Of a stretch of 64,000 nt of DNA, positions 34,234 through 45,542 are shown piece by piece. Within the stretch, counting starts at the first letter, position 1. The number at the start of each line of letters is the position of its first letter. The notes under the pieces are model-generated. The model had not been told where the DNA came from and did no database searches. It saw only the letters and a program-made list of their open reading frames with translations. Origin of the DNA: Mesorhizobium sp. (GTDB taxonomy: Bacteria > Pseudomonadota > Alphaproteobacteria > Rhizobiales > Rhizobiaceae); the NCBI GenBank assembly GCA_004020365.1, contig SAQR01000006.1, forward strand, positions 82,980 through 146,979. The letters run 5' to 3'. The position numbers were made by a program, and so were the translations under genes.

Positions 34234-35565
34234 ATGGCCACGATCTACGACCTCATCCTGACAGGCGGCACGGTGGTCAACCACGACGGCGAAGGCCGGC
34301 GCGACATCGGCATCAACGGCGGGCGCATCGCCGCTATCGGCGATCTCGGCCAGGCTTCCGCTGGCGAGACGGTCGACTGTCGCGGCCTGCACATCCTGCC
34401 GGGCGTCGTCGACAGCCAGGTGCATTTCCGCGAGCCAGGGCTGGAGCACAAGGAAGATCTGGAGACAGGCTCGCGGGCAGCGGTGCTGGGCGGCGTCACC
34501 GCCGTCTTCGAAATGCCCAATACCAACCCGCTGACCACCAGCGAAGCGGCGCTTGCCGACAAGGTTCGGCGCGCCACCGGCCGCATGCATTGCGATTTTG
34601 CCTTCTGGGTCGGTGGCACCCGCGAGAATGCCGGGGATGTCGGCGAACTTGAGCGGCTGCCCGGCGCGGCCGGCATAAAAGTGTTCATGGGCTCGTCCAC
34701 CGGTGACCTTTTGGTCGAGGATGATGAAAGCGTTGCCTCAATCCTGAGGAATACCCGCCGCCGTGCGGCCTTCCATTCCGAGGACGAATTCCGGCTGCGC
34801 GAGCGGCTCGGCGAACGCATCGAGGGCGACCCGGCCTCGCATCCGGTGTGGCGCGACGAGATCGCGGCACTGCGCTGCACCGAGCGCCTTGTGCGCATCG
34901 CGCGCCAGGTTCGTGCGCGCATCCACGTGCTGCACATCTCAACCGCCGAGGAGATTGTTTTCCTCGAACAGCACAAGGACGTCGCAACCTGCGAGGCGAC
35001 GCCGCATCATCTGACGCTGAGCGCGGATGATTATGCGCAGCTTGGAACGCTGATCCAGATGAACCCGCCGGTGCGCGCATCGCGCCACCGCGACGGCATC
35101 TGGCACGGCATTGCGCAAGGCATTGTCGATGTGCTGGGTTCCGATCACGCCCCGCACACGCTGGCCGAGAAGGCAAAACCCTACCCGGCCTCGCCGTCCG
35201 GCATGACCGGCGTGCAGACGCTGGTGCCGATCATGCTCGACCACGTCAATGCCGGCCGGCTGACGTTGCAGCGTTTCGTCGACCTGTCCAGCCACGGCCC
35301 GCAGCGTATCTTCGGCATGGCCAGGAAAGGCCGCATCGCCGCCGGCTACGACGCCGATTTCACGATTGTCGATCTGAAGCGCCGCGAAACCATCACCAAT
35401 GCGCAGGCAGGCTCGAAGGCCGGCTGGACACCCTATGACGGCAGAGAAGTGACCGGCTGGCCGGTCGGCACCGTCGTGCGCGGCCGGCGTGTGATGTGGG
35501 AAGGCGAGATAGTCACGCCAGGACAGGGTCGGGCGGTGGAGTTTTCCGAGGCGCTGGCGGTGTAG
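34234..35565 (+). CDS. pyrC: Dihydroorotase, class I (or close amidohydrolase)
   Basis: This 443-residue TIM-barrel amidohydrolase converts carbamoyl aspartate to dihydroorotate. Metal ligands are VDSQVHFREPGLEHKEDLET (two His and substrate Arg), AGIKVFMGSSTGDL with the Lys that is carboxylated, AAFHSEDEFRLRERL, HVLHISTAEE and VLGSDHAPHTLAEKAKPYPA. In bacteria this group is also called AllB/PyrC-like. The VHFREPG and SDHAPH motifs favour dihydroorotase. pyrE lies 17 kb away, and aspartate transcarbamoylase was not seen nearby. Confidence 0.88.
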   Translation: MATIYDLILTGGTVVNHDGEGRRDIGINGGRIAAIGDLGQASAGETVDCRGLHILPGVVDSQVHFREPGLEHKEDLETGSRAAVLGGVTAVFEMPNTNPLTTSEAALADKVRRATGRMHCDFAFWVGGTRENAGDVGELERLPGAAGIKVFMGSSTGDLLVEDDESVASILRNTRRRAAFHSEDEFRLRERLGERIEGDPASHPVWRDEIAALRCTERLVRIARQVRARIHVLHISTAEEIVFLEQHKDVATCEATPHHLTLSADDYAQLGTLIQMNPPVRASRHRDGIWHGIAQGIVDVLGSDHAPHTLAEKAKPYPASPSGMTGVQTLVPIMLDHVNAGRLTLQRFVDLSSHGPQRIFGMARKGRIAAGYDADFTIVDLKRRETITNAQAGSKAGWTPYDGREVTGWPVGTVVRGRRVMWEGEIVTPGQGRAVEFSEALAV

Positions 35566-35617
35566 CCGTTTCCACGGTGTTGGATTTTTAAGCACCGCGC
35601 ATTATGTTGCTGGGGTT

Positions 35618-35846
35618 ATGAACGCAGATATAGCGCCCATGATTGTCCCCGCCGAGTTTCCGGAGCTCCAGGCTCTCGCCTGGAATCGTGACGTAGCGCG
35701 ACCGATTCCCGCCGAAGAAGCATTTGCGCTGTATGAGCGCAATTGGCGTTTTATCGATCAAAAAACGTCTTACGGCCCGTGAAAAACGGCTTATACGGGA
35801 TCTGGCCGACAAATTCGGTCACGGCGTCCTTTTGACCACCGGCTGA
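35618..35846 (+). pseudogene. Small rhizobial-type gene split by a one-base shift in an A-tract
   Basis: The frame from ATG 35618 reads MNADIAPMIVPAEFPELQAL and ends AFALYERNWRFIDQKTSYGP at 35782. The +1 frame from the A6 run (35759-35765) reads KKRLTAREKRLIRDLADKFG then HGVLLTTG to the stop at 35846. Joined, they give about 75 residues of a form I recall as a small conserved rhizobial hypothetical (WRFVD then ALIDRLVAxFGxGVL). One extra A explains the split. It may be a true mutation, a sequencing error, or a slippage site. Confidence 0.55.
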
Positions 35847-35908
35847 AGTTCGTTCTCCTTCAGCAACGACCCCGCCGATCGCGCCGAGGAGTTTACCACA
35901 ACGGCAGC

Positions 35909-36727
35909 TCAATCCCCTGCGACGAAGAACGTCCACTGTCCATCCGGGGTGATGCCGACGCGGTAGAAGATGTAGGCGCCGAACTGCTTCATGCTGTCAT
36001 AGTCGCCGGCGGTGACGATCTTGAACAGCTCGACCCGCTGCCTGGCGTCGAGCTTGTCCAGCGGCAGCGCGAAGAAATATGGCCAGACATAGAGCTCCTG
36101 CGGCGTGCCGACATCGATATGGACATAGCCGGCACTGAGCACCTCTTCCAGGATGGCGAGAATTTCCTGGCCTTCCGCGTCGCCTGAAAGCCCCTTCAGG
36201 AAGGTGATCGGATCGCCTTCGATCTCGCTCAGCGACAATTGGGTCATCGCATCGCCCTGGCCGATCAGCGGCCGCAGTTTTTCGATGTCGCCGCTCTTGC
36301 AGGCCCCGATGATCAAATCGTGCATGCGCCTGACCGGCTCCGGCAGCTTGCCGAGATCGTAGACGACCTCTGGCAAGGGTTCATCCGGGTCGACTTGCGG
36401 ATTGGCTATGCCGCCATCGTCTGTTGGCCCGCCCGGTTCGACCTGTTCCCGTTCGTCGGGCGGCGTCGGTTGGCTGGCCGCAGGCGGCGTCGCACCGAGC
36501 GGGCCGGGCGTCGGCACCGCGGTTCCGGGCGGCGACATGTCGTCGTCAGCGGGCGGCGTGACTGGCGAGGGCAGGTCCTCGCGCTTGATTTCACTCAAAG
36601 CATAGACGGGACTGATTGTGAGGCAAAGCGCTAGCGGAACCGCGGCGCAAAAAGCGGCGAGCCGGATGCTGAGAGCCAAGCCACGTGGCTGGCCTGACGT
36701 CGAAAGATTCACCGCCTGCCTCTCCAT
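35909..36727 (-). CDS. Secreted hypothetical protein, Pro-rich linker and C-terminal domain
   Basis: This 272-residue protein starts at MERQAVNLSTSGQPRGLALS; a codon ten residues earlier is also open. A signal segment (AFCAAVPLALCLTISPVYA) is followed by a linker rich in Pro, Asp and Gly (to about 115). A folded domain follows: VVYDLGKLPEPVRRMHDLII, SGDIEKLRPLIGQGDAMTQL and YVWPYFFALPLDKLDARQRV. I do not know a function. It looks conserved in Rhizobiales and should be periplasmic. Confidence 0.8.
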   Translation of the reverse strand: MERQAVNLSTSGQPRGLALSIRLAAFCAAVPLALCLTISPVYALSEIKREDLPSPVTPPADDDMSPPGTAVPTPGPLGATPPAASQPTPPDEREQVEPGGPTDDGGIANPQVDPDEPLPEVVYDLGKLPEPVRRMHDLIIGACKSGDIEKLRPLIGQGDAMTQLSLSEIEGDPITFLKGLSGDAEGQEILAILEEVLSAGYVHIDVGTPQELYVWPYFFALPLDKLDARQRVELFKIVTAGDYDSMKQFGAYIFYRVGITPDGQWTFFVAGD

Positions 36728-36812
36728 GATTCCGTCCAGCTGCCCAGGCCCGCCCAAGTGCCCGGGGCATGACGCCCAAGCGGCACGCCGTCATCGAAGA
36801 GCCTGATGCCGG

Positions 36813-37091
36813 TCAGTGCCGCAGCCGTCCTGGTTCGAAGGCCCCGGCTATCACCTTTTCACGCATGCGGTCGAGCAGGGCAAGGGCCGAGGTCTCGCCA
36901 TTGGCGCGGAGCATCTCGCCGAACGCGGTTTCGAGGGCCGCCTCGGCGATGATTTCCGGCTCGATTCCGGCCGAAAGCCCTTCCGCCCAGGCCTCGCTGT
37001 GGCTTTCCACTGCAGTCAGGCGCTTTTCTTCCCTGACCAGCGCGTCGATGTCGTTGACGCCATGTTCCATTGCGATGTCCACCCTTTTCAA
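36813..37091 (-). CDS. Small conserved hypothetical protein
   Basis: This 92-residue protein starts MKRVDIAMEHGVNDIDALVR; an internal start at 37070 is possible. It is acidic-helical, with REEKRLTAVESHSEAWAEGL and EIIAEAALETAFGEMLRANG. It appears to be one of the small soluble helical proteins common in rhizobia. No motif gives a role. It lies 85 bp before the secreted hypothetical, on the same strand. Confidence 0.65.
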   Translation of the reverse strand: MKRVDIAMEHGVNDIDALVREEKRLTAVESHSEAWAEGLSAGIEPEIIAEAALETAFGEMLRANGETSALALLDRMREKVIAGAFEPGRLRH

Positions 37092-37413
37092 GCGGCGATC
37101 CGGCAGATGCGGATCAGGCTTGGGCTGTCCCTTTTACACGCAGGTCAAGTAAGTACTTGTAAATACGACATTTCTAGCGTCGTTTCGACAAGGGTTCGTC
37201 ACGTTTTGCAAACCTGCGTTCGATCCGATTCAAACTTAGCCGATTAGGCCGGCAAGCGGGATGAAAACCTTCAGTTTGAGTTAATTCCACATCCGCGTCG
37301 TAACGTTTCGTTAACACCGTTGCAGAAGTGCAACACAACAATTGCACCAAGATGCAACAGGACGCAAGCGGGCCGGAAACAAGCAGGCCGAACACAAGCA
37401 GGAGGAGCCAGGG
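37092..37413. other. 322-bp intergenic region without a recognisable gene
   Basis: Moderately AT-rich DNA with stop codons in all frames. It should carry the promoter of the 92-residue gene. Repeats of GCAAC/GTTGC (37319-37362) are visible but have no clear symmetry. Confidence 0.5.
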
Positions 37414-37791
37414 TCAGTTGCCGTAGCGCGAGGCGATGTCGCGCGACAGCGTCTCGCCTTCCTTCATGTAGCGGCTGATGGCTTCGGTCGCCGAGGCGGT
37501 ACACTGCGTGTAGGTGCCGCCGAAGGAGCGGTAGCCGCGGTTGAAGCTGGCGATGAAGCGGGCGCGCCGCTCCGGGTCCGGGTTTTCCGAAGCAATCAGC
37601 TTCTCCATCTCGACCCGCCACTGGTCGCCCTTCTCGCCACACAGATTACGCAGGAAATGCAGCGACCCAAGCACCTCCGCCAGCCGCATCAGCCCCGGCT
37701 CGAACGGCGACTCGGCGGCCATAGCCGGCCGCGCCCCGATTGCCGTACTGGCGGCGAGGCAAGCTGCAAGGAAAAGCGATGCGCGGATCAT
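37414..37791 (-). CDS. TIGR02301-family exported protein
   Basis: This 125-residue protein starts at MIRASLFLAACLAASTAIGA, a signal peptide ending near AMAAE. The mature part has MRLAEVLGSLHFLRNLCGEK and RARFIASFNRGYRSFGGTYT with two Cys that may pair in the periplasm. This is the TIGR02301 pattern, known in Rhizobiales without assigned function. An in-frame extension of 35 codons upstream lacks a signal and crosses into spacer, so it is rejected. A Nudix gene precedes it on the same strand. Confidence 0.8.
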   Translation of the reverse strand: MIRASLFLAACLAASTAIGARPAMAAESPFEPGLMRLAEVLGSLHFLRNLCGEKGDQWRVEMEKLIASENPDPERRARFIASFNRGYRSFGGTYTQCTASATEAISRYMKEGETLSRDIASRYGN

Positions 37792-37840
37792 TAAATCTAT
37801 GTGGCCAAACAATTTGTCGCCTGCAAGGCGATTTTGGACG

Positions 37841-38260
37841 TTACGCCCCTGTATTCCTGAGCAGTTCGTCGGCAACGGCAAACACCGAAGCGGCAAGCGG
37901 CAGCGCCGTCATTTCGGTGAGTGTATAGAAGGCGGCGGTCTCGGCGTCGTCGCTGGCCACGGGCTCGCCGCCGGCATAGATGGCACCGAATACCGTCAGC
38001 AGATAGTCGACCGGGTGCCCGTCGCTGCCGCCGTCGATGTGGATCTCCCGAAGGCGGCGGTAGTTGCGCGCATGCAGCCCGGTTTCCTCCAGCAATTCGC
38101 GTTGCGCGGCTTGTTCCAGCGTTTCGCCGGCCTCGACCTTGCCGCCTGGAAACGCGTAAAATCCTTGCGAAGGCTGCCGCGCCCGCTTGACCAGCAGCAC
38201 CGTGTCGCCGCGGACAATGGCGACCGATACAGCCGGGAGTATTTTGCGCATCTCGTCCAT
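37841..38260 (-). CDS. Nudix hydrolase
   Basis: This 139-residue protein carries the Nudix box AFPGGKVEAGETLEQAAQRE followed by LLEETGL, matching GX5EX7REUXEEXGU fully. IVRGDTVLLVKRARQPSQGF comes before it. It hydrolyses a nucleoside diphosphate linked to X. The strand order and size recall MutT- or NudF-type housecleaning enzymes, but the substrate is not fixed by these motifs. Confidence 0.88.
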   Translation of the reverse strand: MDEMRKILPAVSVAIVRGDTVLLVKRARQPSQGFYAFPGGKVEAGETLEQAAQRELLEETGLHARNYRRLREIHIDGGSDGHPVDYLLTVFGAIYAGGEPVASDDAETAAFYTLTEMTALPLAASVFAVADELLRNTGA

Positions 38261-38385
38261 GGGGCTCCGATCGCCATTTGCCGCAGCCGGTTGTGGACCG
38301 GTCGGCGAGAGGAAGGATTAGCGGTTGCGCAACGCCGGTTCCATCGCCACCTTCACATCCGACCAATCCAACGAGTCTTTAGCTT

Positions 38386-39168
38386 ATGTGCGGACGCTTC
38401 GCCTTGACCGCCACGCCGGACCGGGCCGCCGCTTTTCTCGGTCTGCCAAAACTGGAGGATTTCCCGCCCCGCTACAACATCGCGCCGACGCAGCCGGTGC
38501 TGATGGCGATTGCAGGCTTGCCGCGGGCGCCAGGCTCGAAGCTGCCAGACTCGAACCTGCTAGACCGGCAGCCGATGCTGGTGCGCTGGGGGCTGATACC
38601 GGCGTGGGTGAAGGACACGCGTGAGTTTCCGTTGCTGTTCAACGCGCGCTCGGAGGGAGCAGCGGAGAAGGCCTCGTTTCGCGCCGCCATGCGCCATCGC
38701 CGCGCTTTGGTGCCGGCTTCCGGCTTCTACGAATGGCGTCAAACAGGCGGCAAGAGGGGACAGCCCTATTGGGTGCGGCCGAAGCATGGCGGGCTTGTCG
38801 CCTTCGCCGGACTGATCGAGACCTATGCCGAGCCGGGCGGTTCGGAGATGGACACCGGCGCCATCCTGACCGTCAACGCCAATGCCGACATTGCCCATAT
38901 CCACGACCGCATGCCGGTGGTGATAGATCCGCAGGATTTCGCCCGCTGGCTGGATTGCCGCACGCTCGAGCCGCGCGATGTCGCCGAACTGCTCAGACCG
39001 GCACAGCTCGATTTCTTCGAGGCTGTCCCGGTTTCCGACCTCGTCAACAAGGTCGCCAACACCGGACCGGAGATTCAGGAAAGGGGCATGGTGGGGCCGG
39101 AGCCCGAGAAGGCCAGGCACCGGAAGCCGGGCGCGGACGACAGTCAGATGAGCTTGTTTCAGCAGTAG
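38386..39168 (+). CDS. SRAP-domain protein (YedK/HMCES family)
   Basis: This 260-residue protein begins MCGRFAL, where Cys2 becomes the N-terminal nucleophile that crosslinks abasic sites in single-stranded DNA. Supporting residues are FNARSEGAAEKASFRAAMRH, LVPASGFYEWRQTGG (Glu) and NADIAHIHDRMPVVIDPQDF (His). The C-terminal tail is basic and polar. YedK shields abasic sites at replication forks. It is single and divergent from the Nudix gene. Confidence 0.93.
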   Translation: MCGRFALTATPDRAAAFLGLPKLEDFPPRYNIAPTQPVLMAIAGLPRAPGSKLPDSNLLDRQPMLVRWGLIPAWVKDTREFPLLFNARSEGAAEKASFRAAMRHRRALVPASGFYEWRQTGGKRGQPYWVRPKHGGLVAFAGLIETYAEPGGSEMDTGAILTVNANADIAHIHDRMPVVIDPQDFARWLDCRTLEPRDVAELLRPAQLDFFEAVPVSDLVNKVANTGPEIQERGMVGPEPEKARHRKPGADDSQMSLFQQ

Positions 39169-39247
39169 CTGCTATTTCCTGGGCGCGCTTCAGCGCCTTC
39201 ATTGCCGGCGCTCCCATTTACTGGCGAATCGCCGGCCGCACGTCACA

Positions 39248-39403
39248 TCAGGCAGCGCGCGGCGATGTGATCTTCTGCACCGGCTTCTTCTTCTTCGCTG
39301 TGTGAAGAAGGGCGGCGACGATCGCGGCCGGGCCGATCGCCCGGTATTGGCTGGCGAGCGCCGGTTGCTTGGCGCTGCTGGAGTCCTGCTTGGCTCGAGG
39401 CAT
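39248..39403 (-). CDS. Small basic protein of 51 residues
   Basis: Starting MPRAKQDSSSAKQPALASQY, it continues RAIGPAAIVAALLHTAKKKK and ends basic. GGGAAGAG stands four bases before the ATG. The hydrophobic-then-lysine pattern is familiar from small rhizobial hypotheticals but gives no function. An AT-rich region with three phased near-repeats lies upstream. Confidence 0.55.
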   Translation of the reverse strand: MPRAKQDSSSAKQPALASQYRAIGPAAIVAALLHTAKKKKPVQKITSPRAA

Positions 39404-39793
39404 TTTTCTCTTCCCTGGTAACGTCTTCGTGTCCGCGTTTGCTGGTCGAATCCGACCAAATCGTGACATCTGGTGATCTAGCCGGCGAATGTTTCATGAC
39501 TGTGCCGAGATGTTTAATAAAATGTTTCATCGCGTCATTACCTGTGATCCAGCGACTCTTTTGCCGAAAGTTGCGACTTGACGGCAACACTGGGTGAGGC
39601 GATAAAGCCGCTCATGAGAACGTCTTTCGCCATTTGTGGCATCTGCATTATTGGCTAGCTTCGCGCTGGTCCGGACGTTTTCGCCTATCTTCCTTCTAGA
39701 GTGGACAAACGCCCCGGCCAGCAGGCTGGTGCCTGATTTGCGTCTTAGCGCAAGTGGCTCCAGCCAAAAAGGTAACGCACCGGGAAGGCAAAA
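39404..39793. other. 390-bp divergent region between the 51-residue gene and cysS
   Basis: No gene is supported. It is AT-richer than its surroundings and contains three near copies of AATGTTTCAT (see next entry). GGGAAGG at 39781-39787 serves as the cysS ribosome site. Confidence 0.5.
39488..39530. promoter_or_regulatory. Three near-repeats of AATGTTTCAT, possible binding sites
   Basis: AATGTTTCAT at 39488 and 39521 is identical, and GATGTTTAAT at 39509 matches at 8 of 10 positions. They are 21 and 12 bp apart, so roughly on one face of the helix. They lie 85-127 bp upstream of the 51-residue gene. The regulator is unknown. Confidence 0.35.
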
Positions 39794-41266
39794 ATGTCTG
39801 ACGCATCGAAGGGCCTGCGCCTCTACAACACGCTGACGCGGACCAAGGAACATTTCTTCCCGATCGATCCGCGCAATGTGCGCATGTATGTCTGCGGCCC
39901 GACGGTCTACGACTTTGCCCATATCGGCAACGCGCGGCCGGTGATCGTCTTCGACGTGCTGTTTCGTCTGCTGCGCCATCTCTACGGGCAAGCGCACGTC
40001 ACCTATGTGCGCAACATCACGGATGTCGACGACAAGATCAACGACCGCGCACTGCGCGATTTCGGCACCGAGATTGCCTCGGGGAAGCTGTCGCTGAACG
40101 AGGCGATCCGGCGCGTCACCGAAAAAACCGCCGACCAGTTCCACAAGGATGTGGCGACGCTCGGCTGCCTGGAGCCGACGGTCGAGCCGCGCGCCACTGA
40201 ATTCGTCGAGCCGCGCGCAGATGGCAAAGTCGACATGATCTCCTTGATTCGACGCCTGATCGAACGCGGCCATGCCTATGTTGCGGCAGGCGAAGTTCTG
40301 TTCGACACGGCCTCGATGCCGGACTACGGCCAATTGTCGAAGCGCAACCTTGACGAGCAGCAGGCCGGCGCTCGCGTCGCCGTCGATCCGCATAAGAAGA
40401 GCCCTGGCGATTTCGTGCTGTGGAAGCTGTCCTCGCCGGAAGAGCCGGGCTGGGACAGCCCGTGGGGCAGGGGCCGGCCGGGCTGGCACATCGAGTGCTC
40501 GGCGATGTCGGCCGCCTATCTCGGCGAGGTCTTCGACATTCATGGCGGCGGGCTCGACCTGATCTTCCCGCACCACGAGAACGAGATCGCCCAGTCGCGC
40601 TGCGCCCATGGCACCGAGGTGATGGCCAACGTGTGGATGCACAACGGCTTTCTGCAGGTCGAGGGGCAGAAAATGTCCAAGAGCCTGGGCAACTTCTACT
40701 CGATCAACGAGTTGCTGGAGACGGAGACCTTTGGCGGCCGCAAGTGGCCGGGCGAGGTGCTCAGGCTGGCGATGCTGATGACGCATTATCGCGAGCCGAT
40801 CGATTTTTCCGTGCGCAAGCTGGAAGAGGCGGAAAATACGCTGCGCAAATGGAAGCGGGCGGCGGACCTGGCACCGGCGGCGGCCAAGCAATTGCCGGTC
40901 GAAGTGGTGGAAGCCTTGTCGGACGATCTCGCAACCTATCCTGCGTTCCAGGTGCTGACGCAGCTGGCCGGCGAGACTGTGGATTCCAATGCTGCCGGTG
41001 GCGGCAACGCTGCCGACGCGGGCAACGATGCTGCCGCTTCGCTGAAGGCGGCACTATCGTTCCTCGGCTTCGACGTTGCGCCGGCCAAGGTCGATGAAGA
41101 TGCCATCGCCAAGGCCATTGCCAGGCGCCTGGAACTGATCGCTGCCAAGAACTGGGGCCAGGCCGACCACATTCGCGAGGAGCTTTTGGCGCAAGGGGTG
41201 CAACTGAAGGACGGCAAGGATCCGGTCACGGGCGAGCGCGTCACGACGTGGGAGGTAAAGCGGTGA
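39794..41266 (+). CDS. cysS: Cysteine--tRNA ligase
   Basis: This 490-residue class I synthetase shows [20 protein letters not shown] with the zinc Cys and the HIGH-like motif [24 protein letters not shown] and [20 protein letters not shown] hold zinc ligands, and [15 protein letters not shown] the KMSKS loop. An insertion near 395-435 ([20 protein letters not shown]) is Ala/Gly/Asn-rich. It charges tRNA-Cys. A family A repeat follows the stop. Confidence 0.95.
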   Translation: MSDASKGLRLYNTLTRTKEHFFPIDPRNVRMYVCGPTVYDFAHIGNARPVIVFDVLFRLLRHLYGQAHVTYVRNITDVDDKINDRALRDFGTEIASGKLSLNEAIRRVTEKTADQFHKDVATLGCLEPTVEPRATEFVEPRADGKVDMISLIRRLIERGHAYVAAGEVLFDTASMPDYGQLSKRNLDEQQAGARVAVDPHKKSPGDFVLWKLSSPEEPGWDSPWGRGRPGWHIECSAMSAAYLGEVFDIHGGGLDLIFPHHENEIAQSRCAHGTEVMANVWMHNGFLQVEGQKMSKSLGNFYSINELLETETFGGRKWPGEVLRLAMLMTHYREPIDFSVRKLEEAENTLRKWKRAADLAPAAAKQLPVEVVEALSDDLATYPAFQVLTQLAGETVDSNAAGGGNAADAGNDAAASLKAALSFLGFDVAPAKVDEDAIAKAIARRLELIAAKNWGQADHIREELLAQGVQLKDGKDPVTGERVTTWEVKR

Positions 41267-41278
41267 GGGCGGCGCCAG

Positions 41279-41373
41279 GCACCCCCCTCTGCCCTGCCGG
41301 GCATCTCCCCCTCAAGGGGGGAGATAGGACGGCACTGCGGCTTTCGCCAATCGCCTACGCTGGTGATTGGGCG
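41279..41373. repeat. Intergenic palindromic repeat, family A, half copy
   Basis: GCACCCCCCTCTGCCCTGCC at 41279 repeats the left arm of the 7666 copy exactly. It is followed by a hairpin ATCTCCCCC/GGGGGGAGAT and the TTTCGCCAATC...GATTGG core seen at 3134. The right outer arm is missing, so this is a truncated element. Confidence 0.75.
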
Positions 41374-41403
41374 CCTCCGGCGAAGCTGCCGGGGCGAACC
41401 GCG

Positions 41404-41535
41404 ATGACGCATTTCCCAGTACTCGCCAACAACCGCAGCAATGCGCGCAGGATCTGCCAGCACATCGTCATCGAGGCCGGCCTGGCCGATGCCGAAATGC
41501 CGGCCGGCGAACCAGCAAGGGAGGTAAAAAGATGA
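41404..41535 (+). CDS. Possible 43-residue leader ORF coupled to the VOC gene
   Basis: The frame MTHFPVLANNRSNARRICQH then IVIEAGLADAEMPAGEPARE ends in a 4-base ATGA overlap with the VOC start. That overlap pattern is used by the next four genes as well. No ribosome site is clear and no family is recognised, so it may be chance. Confidence 0.3.
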   Translation: MTHFPVLANNRSNARRICQHIVIEAGLADAEMPAGEPAREVKR

Positions 41536-41918
41536 TCGACCATCTTGGCATCACCGTTTCCGATTTCGACGTGTCGAAAGCTTTCTACGACAAGGCGATG
41601 GCACCGCTCGGGGCCTCGCTGCTCTACATGGTGCCGCAGGAATACACCGGTGGCGCCAAGGTCGGCGGCTATGGCCGTGACCGGCCGGTGTTCTGGCTGC
41701 ATCAAGGCAAGGACAAGCCGAGGGACCGCCAGCACGTCGCCTTCACCGCGCGCAGCCGCGCCGAGGTCGAGGCCTTTTACGCCGCCGCCATCGCTGCCGG
41801 CGGCAAGGACAATGGCGGTCCGGGCCTGCGTCCGCACTATCATGCGAACTATTTTGGCGCCTTTGTCCTCGACCCCGACGGCAACAATATCGAAGCCGTC
41901 TGCCATGCCCCGGAGTGA
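41532..41918 (+). CDS. VOC-superfamily protein
   Basis: This 128-residue single-domain protein with GGGAGG before the ATG opens MIDHLGITVSDFDVSKAFYD and has RQHVAFTARSRAEVEAFYAA and ANYFGAFVLDPDGNNIEAVC. The His, His, Glu set of the fold is visible. It differs clearly from the VOC gene at 17412. It stands four bases before the first GFA gene, and a role in handling reactive aldehydes with the GFA pair is tempting but inferred. Confidence 0.85.
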   Translation: MIDHLGITVSDFDVSKAFYDKAMAPLGASLLYMVPQEYTGGAKVGGYGRDRPVFWLHQGKDKPRDRQHVAFTARSRAEVEAFYAAAIAAGGKDNGGPGLRPHYHANYFGAFVLDPDGNNIEAVCHAPE

Positions 41919-41922
41919 AGCC

Positions 41923-42410
41923 ATGAGCCTGGACAACAGACCGGTCTACACAGGCGGCTGCCAGTGCGGCGCCGTGCGTTTCCGTGTCGAAGGCGCGCTG
42001 GGCGACGCCTCCGTCTGTCATTGCCGCATGTGCCAGAAAGCCAGCGGCAATTTCTACCTGCCGCTGGTGTCAGTGCGTGGCGCAAAACTCGACTGGACGC
42101 GCGGCGCGCGCAAACGCTTTCGTTCCTCCAACGCCGCGTGGCGCGGCTTTTGCGCCGATTGCGGCACGCCGCTGACTTTCGAGGCGCCCGACGGCATCGC
42201 ACTCGCCATCGCCGCCTTCGACCACGCGGAGGAGATCGCGCCGACCATCCAGTGGGGCACCGAAGCAAAACTCCCCTATGTCGATCATATTCACGAATTG
42301 CCTGGCGAGGAAACGATGGCCGATATTTCTTCGTCCTCCTATCTCGCCGATCTCGTCTCTTACCAGCACCCCGACCACGACACCGAACAATGGCCGCCGG
42401 AGGAAAGATC

Positions 42411-42414
<4 letters not shown>
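41923..42414 (+). CDS. GFA-family (glutathione-dependent formaldehyde-activating fold) protein, first copy
   Basis: This 163-residue protein has zinc-binding Cys motifs: YTGGCQCGAVRFRVEGALGD, VCHCRMCQKASGNFYLPLVS and RGFCADCGTPLTFEAPDGIA. Together they form the two-zinc Mss4-like fold. The original Gfa enzyme joins glutathione and formaldehyde, though most family members are untested. It overlaps the second copy by 4 bases. The two share sequence around CQCGAVRFR and CHCRMCQK, so they probably arose by tandem duplication. Confidence 0.88.
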
Positions 42415-45459
<3,045 letters not shown>

Positions 45460-45542
45460 GATTGAACCATCAGCGAAAGTCCATTGATCCATCAGAAATT
45501 TGCGATGGTCTTGGCCCGGCGGCTGGCGCATAGCGTTGGGCC

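Noticed and set aside
37174-37395. 73-codon minus-strand ORF in the intergenic region
   Set aside because: No ribosome site, no coding bias and no recognisable motif.
39527-40891. 454-codon minus-strand frame opposite cysS
   Set aside because: Shadow of cysS, whose HIGH and KMSKS motifs are intact on the plus strand.
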